Source: Blattabacterium cuenoti
GTDB taxonomy: Bacteria; Bacteroidota; Bacteroidia; Flavobacteriales; Blattabacteriaceae
Direction of reading: 5' to 3'
NCBI RefSeq assembly: GCF_014252055.1
Contig: NZ_CP059208.1
Location: 186,001-250,000 of the forward strand
DNA length: 64,000 bases
The notes under the pieces are model-generated. The model was not told the origin of the DNA. It was given only the letters and a program-made list of their open reading frames with translations, and made no database searches. Position numbers and translations under genes: made by a program. The stretch's first letter is position 1. The number at the start of each line of letters is the position of its first letter. Positions 18,254 to 26,921 of this stretch are shown piece after piece.

Positions 18254-19522
18254 TTACTTAATCTTATCAAATCCTGTATATGAGATCAAAACTTTAGGAA
18301 TATTAATATGTGTTTTAGTTTGATTATTTTCTAGTAGAACAGCAATAATTCTAGGTAAAGCTAAAGCGCTTCCATTAAGAGTATGACATAGTTTTATTTC
18401 TCCATGAATATTTTTATAACGAATTTTCAATCGATTAGACTGAAAATTCGTACAATTTGATACAGAACTAACTTCTAACCATTTTTTTTGTGCTATGGAA
18501 TAAACTTCAAAATCATAAGTTATCGCAGAAGAAAATCCAAGATCCTCCCCACTTACACAAATTATGCGAAATGGTAAATTTAAAGATTGAATAATATTCT
18601 TAACATGTGAAATCATTTCTTCTAAAGAATGAGAAGAATTTTCAGAAGTAGTAATTTGAATAATTTCAACTTTATCAAATTGATGTAATCTATTTAATCC
18701 TCTTACTTTAGTTCCATAAGAACCAGCTTCTCTTCTAAAACATGAAGTGTAAGTAGTTGCTTTAACTGGAAGATTAGTGTACGTAAATGTTTTATTTCTA
18801 TAACAGTTCATAAGAGGGATCTCTCCAGTAGGAATAAGATAGAAATTTTCTTTTTCTAGAAAGTACATTTGATTTTCTTTATCTGGAATTTGTCCAGTAG
18901 CATATCCAGAATTTTCATTTATTAAATATGGCAAAACATATTCTTCATAAGAAGCTTTTATATTCTGATCTAAAAAATACTGTATTAAACTCCTTTGTAA
19001 TTTAGCACATTTTCCCATATAAACAGAAAAACCACTTCCACATATTTTTGTTCCTAAACTTAAATCAAATAATTTAAATTTCTTAGATAACTCCCAATGA
19101 GGAAGAGGTTTTTCTAAAATAGGAAAACAGATCTTATCTTGTAAAAAAATAATATCATTACTTTTTTTTTTTACTTTATCATCTGGAATATTTGGAATTT
19201 GATCTAAATTATTTTCTAAATCTTTAGTAATTTTTTTTAATTTATCATTAAGAATGTTTTTATCCTTTTTCAAGGAAAAAGATCGTTTTTTTAAAATGTC
19301 TATTTCAGATTTATTTTCTGAATCATAATTTAAAATTTCTCCAATTCTATTAGAAAAAATATTTTCTTTTTCCAATATTTTATTTAAGGATGTTTGGATC
19401 TTTTTTCTTTTTTCATCTAACAATAATATTTTATCTACTAAAAAAACTTTATCAAAGTTCCGTTTTTCTAATCCTAATAAAAATTTTTTTTTATTTTTCT
19501 TTATGAAAGAAGTTTGAAACAT
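18254..19522 (-). CDS. serS: Seryl-tRNA synthetase
   Basis: Class II synthetase that charges tRNA-Ser. It has 422 residues, normal. The N-terminal coiled-coil arm covers about 30-105. Motif 2 is in TSCFRREAGSYGTKVRGLNRLHQFDKVE near 255-283, and motif 3 is NGSALALPRIIAVLLENNQ near 385. A TATATTTG box lies 52 nt upstream of its ATG. An A11 tract (T at 19162-19172 on the plus strand) does not break the frame. metF follows closely, so the two are probably co-transcribed. Confidence 0.96.
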   Translation of the reverse strand: MFQTSFIKKNKKKFLLGLEKRNFDKVFLVDKILLLDEKRKKIQTSLNKILEKENIFSNRIGEILNYDSENKSEIDILKKRSFSLKKDKNILNDKLKKITKDLENNLDQIPNIPDDKVKKKSNDIIFLQDKICFPILEKPLPHWELSKKFKLFDLSLGTKICGSGFSVYMGKCAKLQRSLIQYFLDQNIKASYEEYVLPYLINENSGYATGQIPDKENQMYFLEKENFYLIPTGEIPLMNCYRNKTFTYTNLPVKATTYTSCFRREAGSYGTKVRGLNRLHQFDKVEIIQITTSENSSHSLEEMISHVKNIIQSLNLPFRIICVSGEDLGFSSAITYDFEVYSIAQKKWLEVSSVSNCTNFQSNRLKIRYKNIHGEIKLCHTLNGSALALPRIIAVLLENNQTKTHINIPKVLISYTGFDKIK

Positions 19523-19573
19523 TATTAAAAATTAAAAAAATTACTATACGTTTAATACATTTAATACATTTTT

Positions 19574-19581
19574 CAAATATA
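19574..19581 (-). promoter_or_regulatory. -7 box for serS
   Basis: The minus strand reads TATATTTG. Transcription would start near 19570, giving a leader of roughly 48 nt before serS. It faces a matching plus-strand box 23 nt away. Confidence 0.5.
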
Positions 19582-19604
19582 TGAAAGATACAGATAATAT
19601 TCTC

Positions 19605-19612
19605 TATATTTG
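19605..19612 (+). promoter_or_regulatory. -7 box for rsmA
   Basis: The plus strand reads TATATTTG, ending 4 nt before the ATG at 19617. If used, it would give a leaderless or nearly leaderless rsmA mRNA, and it argues against the upstream in-frame ATG at 19581. Confidence 0.4.
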
Positions 19613-19616
19613 CGGT

Positions 19617-20405
19617 ATGCGATATTCTATATATAGAAAAAAATTTGATCAATATTTCTTAAAAGATAAAAATATAGCAAAGAAAATAGTTGAAAATTTA
19701 TCTTTTAAAAATTATGATACAGTGATAGAAATAGGGCCTGGATATGGTATGTTGACTCAATATTTATATCTATTTTATTCAGATTATAAAATTTTCTTGA
19801 TAGAAATTGATAAAACACTTTCAGATTTTCTGAAGAAAAAATTCCCTTTTTTAGGAGAAAAAATTATTCATGGAGATTTTTTAAAATGGAATCCAGAAAA
19901 AATGGGATTAAAAAATTTTGCAATAATTGGAAATTTTCCATATGGAAAATCTTCACAAATATTGTTTCATATTTTAAAATATAATCAGTATATCCCAGAA
20001 TGTATTGGAATGTTTCAAAAAGAAGTAGCACAACGTATTGTATCCAATAGTGGAGAAAAAACTTATGGAATTTTATCTGTTTTAATACAAACATTTTACC
20101 ATGTAAAGGTACTTTTTACCGTAACGAAAAATGTGTTTACTCCAGTTCCAAATGTAAAATCAGCAGTAATTTCTTTAAAAAAAAAAAAGGAAAATGTTGA
20201 TTGTAATCAACATTTATTTTTAGAATGTGTTAAAACTGCTTTTAATCAAAGAAGAAAAAAATTAAGAAATTCTTTACAATCACTTAAAAATATTTCAAAT
20301 TTTTACCAAATACCATTTTTAGATAAAAGAGCGGAAGAATTATCTTTTAAAGAATTTATTCAATTAACAAAAGAAATAGAAGTTAGAAAATTAGAAAATG
20401 ACTAA
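19617..20405 (+). CDS. rsmA: 16S rRNA adenine dimethyltransferase RsmA/KsgA
   Basis: SAM-dependent enzyme that dimethylates two adjacent adenines near the 3' end of 16S rRNA. I start at 19617 (MRYSIYRKKFDQYFLKD), because KsgA proteins begin just before the (G)QHFL motif, here DQYFL. The in-frame ATG at 19581 would add 12 residues with no family match. Length is 262 residues. SAM motif I is VIEIGPGYGMLT, and the catalytic motif is IGNFPYGKSSQI (N-F/L-P-Y). An A12 tract (20177-20188) codes a Lys run. Its end overlaps folD by 8 nt. Confidence 0.94.
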   Translation: MRYSIYRKKFDQYFLKDKNIAKKIVENLSFKNYDTVIEIGPGYGMLTQYLYLFYSDYKIFLIEIDKTLSDFLKKKFPFLGEKIIHGDFLKWNPEKMGLKNFAIIGNFPYGKSSQILFHILKYNQYIPECIGMFQKEVAQRIVSNSGEKTYGILSVLIQTFYHVKVLFTVTKNVFTPVPNVKSAVISLKKKKENVDCNQHLFLECVKTAFNQRRKKLRNSLQSLKNISNFYQIPFLDKRAEELSFKEFIQLTKEIEVRKLEND

Positions 20406-21267
20406 ATTATTAGATGGGAATAAGCTAGCATCAGAAATAAAAAAAGAAATTTGTAAAGAAATAGAAGAAAAAATAATAAAGAAAAAAAAACGTCTTCCTC
20501 ATCTTGGAATAATTTTAATGGGGGACAATGCTTCTAGTAAGACATATGTAAATAGCAAAATTAAAGAATGTAAAAATACAGGAATAAAATCAACTCTTAT
20601 TCATTTATCTTCTTCTACCTCAGAAATAGAATTGTTAGAAACAATCAAACAAATGAACAATAATCCATTAATAGATGGATTCATAGTACAATTACCTCTT
20701 GAAAAACATATCGACCAAGAAAAAATTATTTTATCTATTGATCCAAAAAAAGATGTAGATGGATTTCATCCTGAAAATTTTGGAAAAATGGCTTTAGGAA
20801 TGAAAGCCTTTTTTCCAGCTACAGCACTAGGAATTCTAACTATTTTAGATAGAAATAAAATTAATATATCAGGAAAACATACTGTAATCTTGGGAAGAAG
20901 TCGTATTGTTGGATCCCCCATTAGTATTTTAATGAGTAGAAAAATAGACCCTGGAAATAGTACTGTAACAATAACTCATAGTAAAACACCTAATATTGAA
21001 TTTTTTACAAAACAAGCAGATATAATTGTAGCAGCGTTAGGTATTCCAGGATTTATTAAAAATAATATGATAAAAGAAGGATCTATTATCCTAGATGTAG
21101 GAATAAATACTATAAAAAAGAACAAAAAAACTATTTTAATAGGTGATGTAGATTTTCATAGTGTTTATGGAAAAGCATCTTATATCACTCCTGTTCCAGG
21201 GGGAATAGGTCCTATGACACGTATTATGTTATTAAAAAACACTTTAATTGCTGCTTTGAAGAGATGA
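20398..21267 (+). CDS. folD: Methylenetetrahydrofolate dehydrogenase/cyclohydrolase
   Basis: Bifunctional enzyme that interconverts 5,10-methylene-THF and 10-formyl-THF. It has 289 residues, normal. Signatures are GDNASSKTYVNSKIKECKNTGI near 42-63 (catalytic Lys region), DGFIVQLPLEKHI near 97 with QLPLP-type sequence, VDGFHPENFGKM, VILGRSRIVGSPIS near 163 and ITPVPGGIGPMT near 260. It overlaps rsmA by 8 nt and queE by 4 nt, so the three genes are translated as a tight unit. It links the folate pathway to metF and gcvH. Confidence 0.97.
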   Translation: MTKLLDGNKLASEIKKEICKEIEEKIIKKKKRLPHLGIILMGDNASSKTYVNSKIKECKNTGIKSTLIHLSSSTSEIELLETIKQMNNNPLIDGFIVQLPLEKHIDQEKIILSIDPKKDVDGFHPENFGKMALGMKAFFPATALGILTILDRNKINISGKHTVILGRSRIVGSPISILMSRKIDPGNSTVTITHSKTPNIEFFTKQADIIVAALGIPGFIKNNMIKEGSIILDVGINTIKKNKKTILIGDVDFHSVYGKASYITPVPGGIGPMTRIMLLKNTLIAALKR

Positions 21268-21887
21268 AAGAAGCATATTTTCCTATAAAAGAATTTTTTT
21301 ATTCTCTTCAAGGAGAAGGATTTCATTCAGGAATAGCTGCTTATTTTATTCGTTTTGAAGGATGTGATATAAGATGTAATTGGTGTGATACTAAATATAG
21401 TTGGAAAATAAAAAAAGAAGATTTTATTCCTATTAAAGAAATTATTGCTAATATTAGAAGAAATAAGGTTAAAAACATTATTATTACTGGAGGAGAACCT
21501 ATGATGTGGGATTTATCTCCTTTGACAAAGGGAATTAAAAATATGGGATTGGGATGTAAAATTCATGTAGAAACTTCTGGTTCTTATCTTATAAAAGATA
21601 AAAATATAGATTGGGTTACTATTTCTCCTAAAAAAAATAGACTTCCATTAGATGAAAATTATAAAAAAAAAATTCATGAATTAAAGGTAATTATTTTTAA
21701 TGAAGATGATTTCCTTTTCGCTGAAAAGCAATCTTCTTTTGTGAAAAATAAAGAAAATTGCATATTTTCTTTGCAACCTGAGTGGAATAATTTTAATTAT
21801 ATTATACCAAAAATAATTACTTATATAAAAGAAAACCCTAAATGGAGGCTATCACTTCAAATTCATAAGATGATCAATATACCTTAA
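21264..21887 (+). CDS. queE: 7-carboxy-7-deazaguanine synthase QueE
   Basis: Radical SAM enzyme in the queuosine/7-deazaguanine pathway that makes CDG from CPH4. It has 207 residues, normal for QueE. The radical SAM cysteines are in CDIRCNWCDTKYSW at about residues 31-44 (a CxxxCxxC pattern). The N-terminus FFYSLQGEGFHSG and the SAM-binding TGGEPMMW near 74 fit the family. It overlaps folD by 4 nt. Together with tgt at the right edge, it shows that queuosine tRNA modification is retained. Confidence 0.93.
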   Translation: MKEAYFPIKEFFYSLQGEGFHSGIAAYFIRFEGCDIRCNWCDTKYSWKIKKEDFIPIKEIIANIRRNKVKNIIITGGEPMMWDLSPLTKGIKNMGLGCKIHVETSGSYLIKDKNIDWVTISPKKNRLPLDENYKKKIHELKVIIFNEDDFLFAEKQSSFVKNKENCIFSLQPEWNNFNYIIPKIITYIKENPKWRLSLQIHKMINIP

Positions 21888-21893
21888 AAAAGG

Positions 21894-22484
21894 TTACTTA
21901 TTATGTCTTTCTTGAAGAACTTTTATTACTCTTTGTAAAGTAATTCTTTTTTTTTGTAAAAGAACAAGATAATGAAAAAGAACATCTGCAGATTCATTCA
22001 AGAATAAATTTTCATTTGAATCTTTAGATTCTATGATAAGTTCTACAGATTCTTCTCCAAATTTTTGCGATACTCTATTTATTCCTCTTTTTGATAATTT
22101 ATATACATATGAATTATCTTCTTTATTTTTTATTTTATTCGAAATTATATTTTCCAAATAAAATAAAAAATTTTTACTATTATTTTCCTTCCAACAAGTA
22201 TCTGTCCCTTTATGACATACAGGACCTGTAGGTTTTGCTTTAATTAATAAAGAATCACCATCGCAATCTATTAATATTTTTTCAATAAGAAGAAAATTTT
22301 TACTTATTTCACCTTTAGTCCATAATCTTTTTTTAGACCTGCTATAAAAAGTAACTTTTTTTTCATAAATACTTTTTTCATAAGCATCATGATTCATATA
22401 ACCTAACATTAATACTTTATTTGTTACCGAATCTTGAACAATAACAGGGATTAACCCTTTTTCAAAGTTTATTTTTTCTTTCAT
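21894..22484 (-). CDS. hisIE: Phosphoribosyl-AMP cyclohydrolase / phosphoribosyl-ATP pyrophosphatase
   Basis: Fused enzyme for histidine steps 2 and 3. I start at the ATG at 22484 (MKEKINFEKGLIPVIVQD). A TTG at 22499 is in frame but overlaps hisF. Length is 196 residues. The HisI domain (about 1-105) has TFYSRSKKRLWTKGE, the metal-binding CDGDSLLI and GPVCHKGTDTCW. The HisE domain (about 110-196) has RGINRVSQKFGEESVELI and ESADVLFHYLVLL. It is the last gene of the his operon, 4 nt after hisF. Confidence 0.95.
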   Translation of the reverse strand: MKEKINFEKGLIPVIVQDSVTNKVLMLGYMNHDAYEKSIYEKKVTFYSRSKKRLWTKGEISKNFLLIEKILIDCDGDSLLIKAKPTGPVCHKGTDTCWKENNSKNFLFYLENIISNKIKNKEDNSYVYKLSKRGINRVSQKFGEESVELIIESKDSNENLFLNESADVLFHYLVLLQKKRITLQRVIKVLQERHNK

Positions 22485-22488
22485 AAAA

Positions 22489-23250
22489 TTACATTTCAAT
22501 TCTTACTGGAATTTTAAGACTGTTCAAATAATATTTTAATTTTGGAATCTCTATTTCTCCATAATGAAAAATACTTGCAGCTAAAGCAGCATCTGCTTTT
22601 CCAAAATGGAATATTTGATAAAAATCATGCAAATTTCCAGCGCCACCTGAAGCTATAATAGGAATAGAAATATTTTCTGATATTTTTCTGGTTATATCTA
22701 CAGCAAATCCATTTTTTGTCCCATCGTGATTCATTGAAGTTAATAATATCTCTCCTGCACCTCTTTTAGCCCCCTCTATAGCCCAATCTAAGGTTCTAGT
22801 ATTGGTAAAAATTCTTCCTCCATTTAAATAAACCCACCAATCATTTTTTTCATATTTTGTATCAATAGCTAAAACGATAGATTGGCTTCCAAACCTCTTG
22901 GAAAAAGTTTCTAACAGTTTTGGACTTTTGAAAGCAGCTGTATTAATAGATATTTTATCTGCTCCTGATTTCAATAATAATTCTACATCTTCTTCATTTT
23001 TAATTCCACCTCCGACAGTAAAAGGTATATTAATATGACGAGAAATGTCTCTAACCAAAGTAATTAAAGTTTTTCTATTTTCATTTGTAGCCGTAATATC
23101 AAGAAATATTAATTCGTCTGCTCCTTTCTTTGTATACCAACGAACTAATTCTATTGGATCTCCGGCGTCTTTCAAAGATTTAAAATTGACTCCCTTAACA
23201 GTTCTTCCATCCCTTATATCTAAACAGGGAATAATTCGTTTAACTAACAT
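22489..23250 (-). CDS. hisF: Imidazole glycerol phosphate synthase cyclase subunit
   Basis: Forms imidazole glycerol phosphate and AICAR from PRFAR, using ammonia from HisH. It has 253 residues, normal. The barrel signatures are [29 protein letters not shown] near 47, [11 protein letters not shown] near 81, SINTAAF, and [12 protein letters not shown] near 220. It overlaps hisA by 7 nt, which suggests translational coupling. Confidence 0.97.
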   Translation of the reverse strand: MLVKRIIPCLDIRDGRTVKGVNFKSLKDAGDPIELVRWYTKKGADELIFLDITATNENRKTLITLVRDISRHINIPFTVGGGIKNEEDVELLLKSGADKISINTAAFKSPKLLETFSKRFGSQSIVLAIDTKYEKNDWWVYLNGGRIFTNTRTLDWAIEGAKRGAGEILLTSMNHDGTKNGFAVDITRKISENISIPIIASGGAGNLHDFYQIFHFGKADAALAASIFHYGEIEIPKLKYYLNSLKIPVRIEM

Positions 23251-23987
23251 AATTTATTATTATTTTCTTTCCAATTTCTTAGTTCTAATAATGATATTTT
23301 CTTCTCGTATATCGCCTTTCCAACAATTACACCATGACAACCTAAATGAAATAATTTTTCAATGTCTCCTATATTACTAATACCTCCACTTGCTATAAGT
23401 TTTATTTTTGGGAATTTTTTAATAATACTACGATACAAAGAAAAAGAAGGTCCAGATAAAACTCCATCTTTTGAGATATCTGTACAAAAAATATTTTTTA
23501 TTCCATGAGTTTCTTTTTCTTTCAAAAAATCCCAAAGTGGAATATTAGATAGATTTTTCCATCCATTGATTGCTATTTTTTTATCTTTAATATCTACTCC
23601 TAATAAAATTCTATTAGATCCATAAATATCAATCCAATTTTTAAGAACGATAGGTTTTTTAACAGCTATACTTCCTACCGAAACCATGTGCCCACCATTT
23701 TCAAATACAGTTTTTACATCATTTTCTGTATGAATTCCTCCCCCAAAATCAATAATTAAATGTGTGTTATTTGCTATTTTTTCCAAAGTTTTCCAATGGA
23801 CTACTTTTCCCTTTTTTGCTCCATCTAAATCTACCATATGAAGTCTTGATACGCCTTTGTCTTCCAACATATAAGCTACATCTAATGGATCATTATTATA
23901 AATTTTTTTTCTTTGAAAGTCTCCTTGTGTTAAACGAACACATTTTCCATCAATTAAATCTATAGCTACAATAATATTCATTTTCAT
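23244..23987 (-). CDS. hisA: ProFAR isomerase HisA
   Basis: Isomerises ProFAR to PRFAR in histidine synthesis. It has 247 residues, normal. The first catalytic Asp is in [19 protein letters not shown] near residue 10. [37 protein letters not shown] near 168 and [14 protein letters not shown] near 194 fit the family. It starts ATG with MKMN; an internal ATG two codons on is equally possible. hisH ends 8 nt upstream. Confidence 0.96.
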   Translation of the reverse strand: MKMNIIVAIDLIDGKCVRLTQGDFQRKKIYNNDPLDVAYMLEDKGVSRLHMVDLDGAKKGKVVHWKTLEKIANNTHLIIDFGGGIHTENDVKTVFENGGHMVSVGSIAVKKPIVLKNWIDIYGSNRILLGVDIKDKKIAINGWKNLSNIPLWDFLKEKETHGIKNIFCTDISKDGVLSGPSFSLYRSIIKKFPKIKLIASGGISNIGDIEKLFHLGCHGVIVGKAIYEKKISLLELRNWKENNNKLC

Positions 23988-23995
23988 ACAAAAAA

Positions 23996-24586
23996 TTATA
24001 ATTGAATAAAATTTTCTAATATTTTATGTCCTACGTAAGAAGATTTTTCTGGATGAAATTGTACAGCATAAAAATTTTTATTTTGTAAAGCCGCACTATA
24101 AGATATAAGGTATTCTGTTTTAGCTATAGTATAACGTCCTAAATGCGCATAGTAACTATGTGCAAAATATTGATAACTTCCATCTGGAACATTTTTAAAC
24201 AAAGGTCCTTTTAATTTATGAATTGTATTCCAACCTATTTTAGGGATTTTATCTTCTTTATTCTTTGATGAAAATTTCTTAACCTGTGAATCGAATATTC
24301 CTATACATGTTGTATTGCTTTCTTCTGAAGATTTACATAATAATTGCATTCCTAAACATATTCCTAATACAGGTTTTTCAAGTTTTGATAAAAGCACATC
24401 CAATTTCTTTTTTTTCAAATATTCCATAGCAAAATTAGCTTCTCCTACTCCTGGTAGAATAACTTTATCCGCATTTTGAACATCTTCTATAGCATCAGTT
24501 AATATAGCTTGTACACCTATTCTTTCTAAAGAAAAAAGAACGGACTGCACATTTCCTGCGGGATATTTTATGATAATAATTTTCAT
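23996..24586 (-). CDS. hisH: Imidazole glycerol phosphate synthase glutaminase subunit
   Basis: Class I glutamine amidotransferase that supplies ammonia to HisF. It has 196 residues, normal. The nucleophile Cys is in PVLGICLGMQLL near residue 77. The catalytic His and Glu are in VQFHPEKSS near 177. The oxyanion region is VILPGVGEANFAM. It lies between hisB and hisA with small gaps (23 nt and 8 nt). Confidence 0.96.
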   Translation of the reverse strand: MKIIIIKYPAGNVQSVLFSLERIGVQAILTDAIEDVQNADKVILPGVGEANFAMEYLKKKKLDVLLSKLEKPVLGICLGMQLLCKSSEESNTTCIGIFDSQVKKFSSKNKEDKIPKIGWNTIHKLKGPLFKNVPDGSYQYFAHSYYAHLGRYTIAKTEYLISYSAALQNKNFYAVQFHPEKSSYVGHKILENFIQL

Positions 24587-24609
24587 AATTAACTTTTCAT
24601 TAAAAATTT

Positions 24610-25788
24610 TTATAATATTCCTTTAGAACTAGGTATTTCATATTTATAATCATTCTTTTTTATTGCCATTTTAATAGCTCTTGCAAAGCATTTAAATATA
24701 GATTCTATTTTGTGGTGATCATTACTGCCTATAGCCTTAATATGTATATTGCATCTTGCATTTATAGAAAAAGATTGAAAAAAATGATAAAACATTTCTA
24801 CAGGCATATCCCCTATCTTTTCTCTAAAAAACTTTACTTTCCAAAGTAACTTACTTCTTCCTCCAAGATCCAATACAACAGTAGATAAACTATCATCCAT
24901 AGGAAGAGAATAAAATCCATAGCGTTCTATTCCTTTTTTATTTCCTAATGATTTATCAAATACAGTTCCTAAGGTTATTGCAGTATCTTCTATAGTATGG
25001 TGCTCATCTACATAACTATCTCCTATTGTATTGATTTTCAAATCAATAGAACTATGAAATGCTATTTGTTGTAAAAGATGATCAAAAAAACCAATTCCTG
25101 TATCAATATGAGATTTTCCTACTCCATATAATGAAATATCTATTTTAACATTTGTTTCTGATGTAGTTCTATGATATGATATAATTTTATTATTATTGTT
25201 GATAAATAATAAATAATTATATATATCTTTCCAATTATCTGTTTTAAGAAGTATTACTTTTTCTATACTTTCCTTATTTATTGTAGGATAATAAGATTTT
25301 TCATCCTCTGTAAAGTTATCATAATGATGATAATTTTTTTTAATCCATATAGATTTACAACCTAAATTCTTTGCTAATAAAACGTCTGTTAATCTATCTC
25401 CAATGACAAAAGATTTAGATATATCGTATAAATTTGAATTTATATAAGAAGTAAGCATTCCTATTCCAGGTTTCCTTGTAGAAAGTTTTTCTTCAGGAAA
25501 ACTTTTATCTATATGTATAGAATGAAAATTAATTCCTTCTGTTTTTAGAATATTTAAAATATGATTTTGTATAGGCCAAAATATTTTTTCAGGAAATTTA
25601 TTTGTTCCTAATCCATCTTGATTACTTACCATGACTAAATCATAATTTTTTAGTTTTTGGACTATTTTTGATAAAAAAAATATAACCCTTGGATAAAAAA
25701 TTATTTTTTCGATAGAATCAATTTGATAGTTAGGAGGATTTTCCTGAATAATAGTTCCATCTCTGTCAATAAATAAAATTTTTTTCAT
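24610..25788 (-). CDS. hisB: Histidinol-phosphatase / imidazoleglycerol-phosphate dehydratase
   Basis: Bifunctional enzyme for two histidine steps. It has 392 residues. The N-terminal HAD phosphatase (about 1-165) has FIDRDGTIIQENP with the nucleophile Asp and VSNQDGLG. The C-terminal dehydratase (about 205-392) has GIGFFDHLLQQIAFHS, DEHHTIEDTAITLG and the second metal site NDHHKIESIFK. This fused form occurs in gamma-proteobacteria and many Bacteroidetes. It lies 1 nt after hisC. Confidence 0.96.
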   Translation of the reverse strand: MKKILFIDRDGTIIQENPPNYQIDSIEKIIFYPRVIFFLSKIVQKLKNYDLVMVSNQDGLGTNKFPEKIFWPIQNHILNILKTEGINFHSIHIDKSFPEEKLSTRKPGIGMLTSYINSNLYDISKSFVIGDRLTDVLLAKNLGCKSIWIKKNYHHYDNFTEDEKSYYPTINKESIEKVILLKTDNWKDIYNYLLFINNNNKIISYHRTTSETNVKIDISLYGVGKSHIDTGIGFFDHLLQQIAFHSSIDLKINTIGDSYVDEHHTIEDTAITLGTVFDKSLGNKKGIERYGFYSLPMDDSLSTVVLDLGGRSKLLWKVKFFREKIGDMPVEMFYHFFQSFSINARCNIHIKAIGSNDHHKIESIFKCFARAIKMAIKKNDYKYEIPSSKGIL

Positions 25789-25789
25789 T

Positions 25790-26899
25790 TTATGTTTTGT
25801 TTTTTTTATCTGAATATTTTTTTATATTACTTATCAAATATTCATTTTCTTCATGAGTTCCTACTGTTATTCTCAAACAATTTTCACATAAAATAACTTT
25901 TGAACGATCTCTAACAATAATTTTTTTGTTTATTAAATATTGATAAAGATGTATTGAAGATGAATTTATTTTTACTAGAAAAAAATTAGAAGAACTAGGA
26001 TATACTTTATCTACAATAGGAATTCTTTTCAAAGAATTCTCTAAATATTCTCTTTCTGAAAGAATGTTTTTTAAATTATAAAAAAATAAATCTTTATTAT
26101 CAAGAGCTTTCATAGCTATCTCTTGGGAATTGATGCTTATGTTATATGGAAATTTTATTTTATTCATCCAATAAATAATTTCTTTAGAAGCTATAGCTAT
26201 TCCTATCCTTAATCCTGCTAATCCCCAAGATTTAGATAGTGTTTGTAAAACAATTAAATTTGGAAATTTATCTATTTCCTCTGAAATAGAGGATTCAAAA
26301 GAAAAATCTATATAAGCTTCATCTAAAACAATTATTCCTGTAAACATTTTTATAAGTGATTTTATATCTTCTCTTATTATGTTATTTCCAGTAGGATTAT
26401 TTGGAGAACAAATAAAAATAATTTTATTATTACAATAATTATTAATAACTTTTTTTATATCTTTCAAATTTAGTTGATATTCTTCTTCTAGAAGAGGAAT
26501 TTTTATTATATTTACTCCATGAATTTTTCCACAAACTTCATACATACCATAAGTAGGAGGAAATATGATCGCATCATCTTTTCCTGGACAAGAAAAAATA
26601 CGGTAAATTAAATCAATAATTTCATCACTTCCATTTCCTAAGAAGATCTTTGATGGGGGTATATTTTTAATAGAAGATATTTTTTTTTTCAATTTTTCTT
26701 GTAACGGATCTGGATATCGGTTGTAAGAGTTATAAAAAGATAAAGGTGCCCCAAAAGAGTTTTCATTAGCATCTAAAAAAATAGAATTTTTTTCTTCTTT
26801 ATATTCTATTCTAGCGGAAATATAAGGTTCAATATATAAAATATTTTCTCTTATTAAGGAAATTAAATTAAAATTGGAATAACAATTCTTTTTATTCAT
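25790..26899 (-). CDS. hisC: Histidinol-phosphate aminotransferase
   Basis: PLP aminotransferase that converts imidazole acetol phosphate to histidinol phosphate. It has 369 residues, normal. Motifs are FLDANENSFGAP near 37, IFLGNGSDEIIDLIYR near 85, CSPNNPTGN near 164, VLDEAYIDF near 195 and the PLP lysine in LQTLSKSWGLAGLRIG near 222. It lies 22 nt after hisD. Confidence 0.96.
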   Translation of the reverse strand: MNKKNCYSNFNLISLIRENILYIEPYISARIEYKEEKNSIFLDANENSFGAPLSFYNSYNRYPDPLQEKLKKKISSIKNIPPSKIFLGNGSDEIIDLIYRIFSCPGKDDAIIFPPTYGMYEVCGKIHGVNIIKIPLLEEEYQLNLKDIKKVINNYCNNKIIFICSPNNPTGNNIIREDIKSLIKMFTGIIVLDEAYIDFSFESSISEEIDKFPNLIVLQTLSKSWGLAGLRIGIAIASKEIIYWMNKIKFPYNISINSQEIAMKALDNKDLFFYNLKNILSEREYLENSLKRIPIVDKVYPSSSNFFLVKINSSSIHLYQYLINKKIIVRDRSKVILCENCLRITVGTHEENEYLISNIKKYSDKKNKT

Positions 26900-26921
26900 G
26901 TATTTTTTATTTACATTTTAT

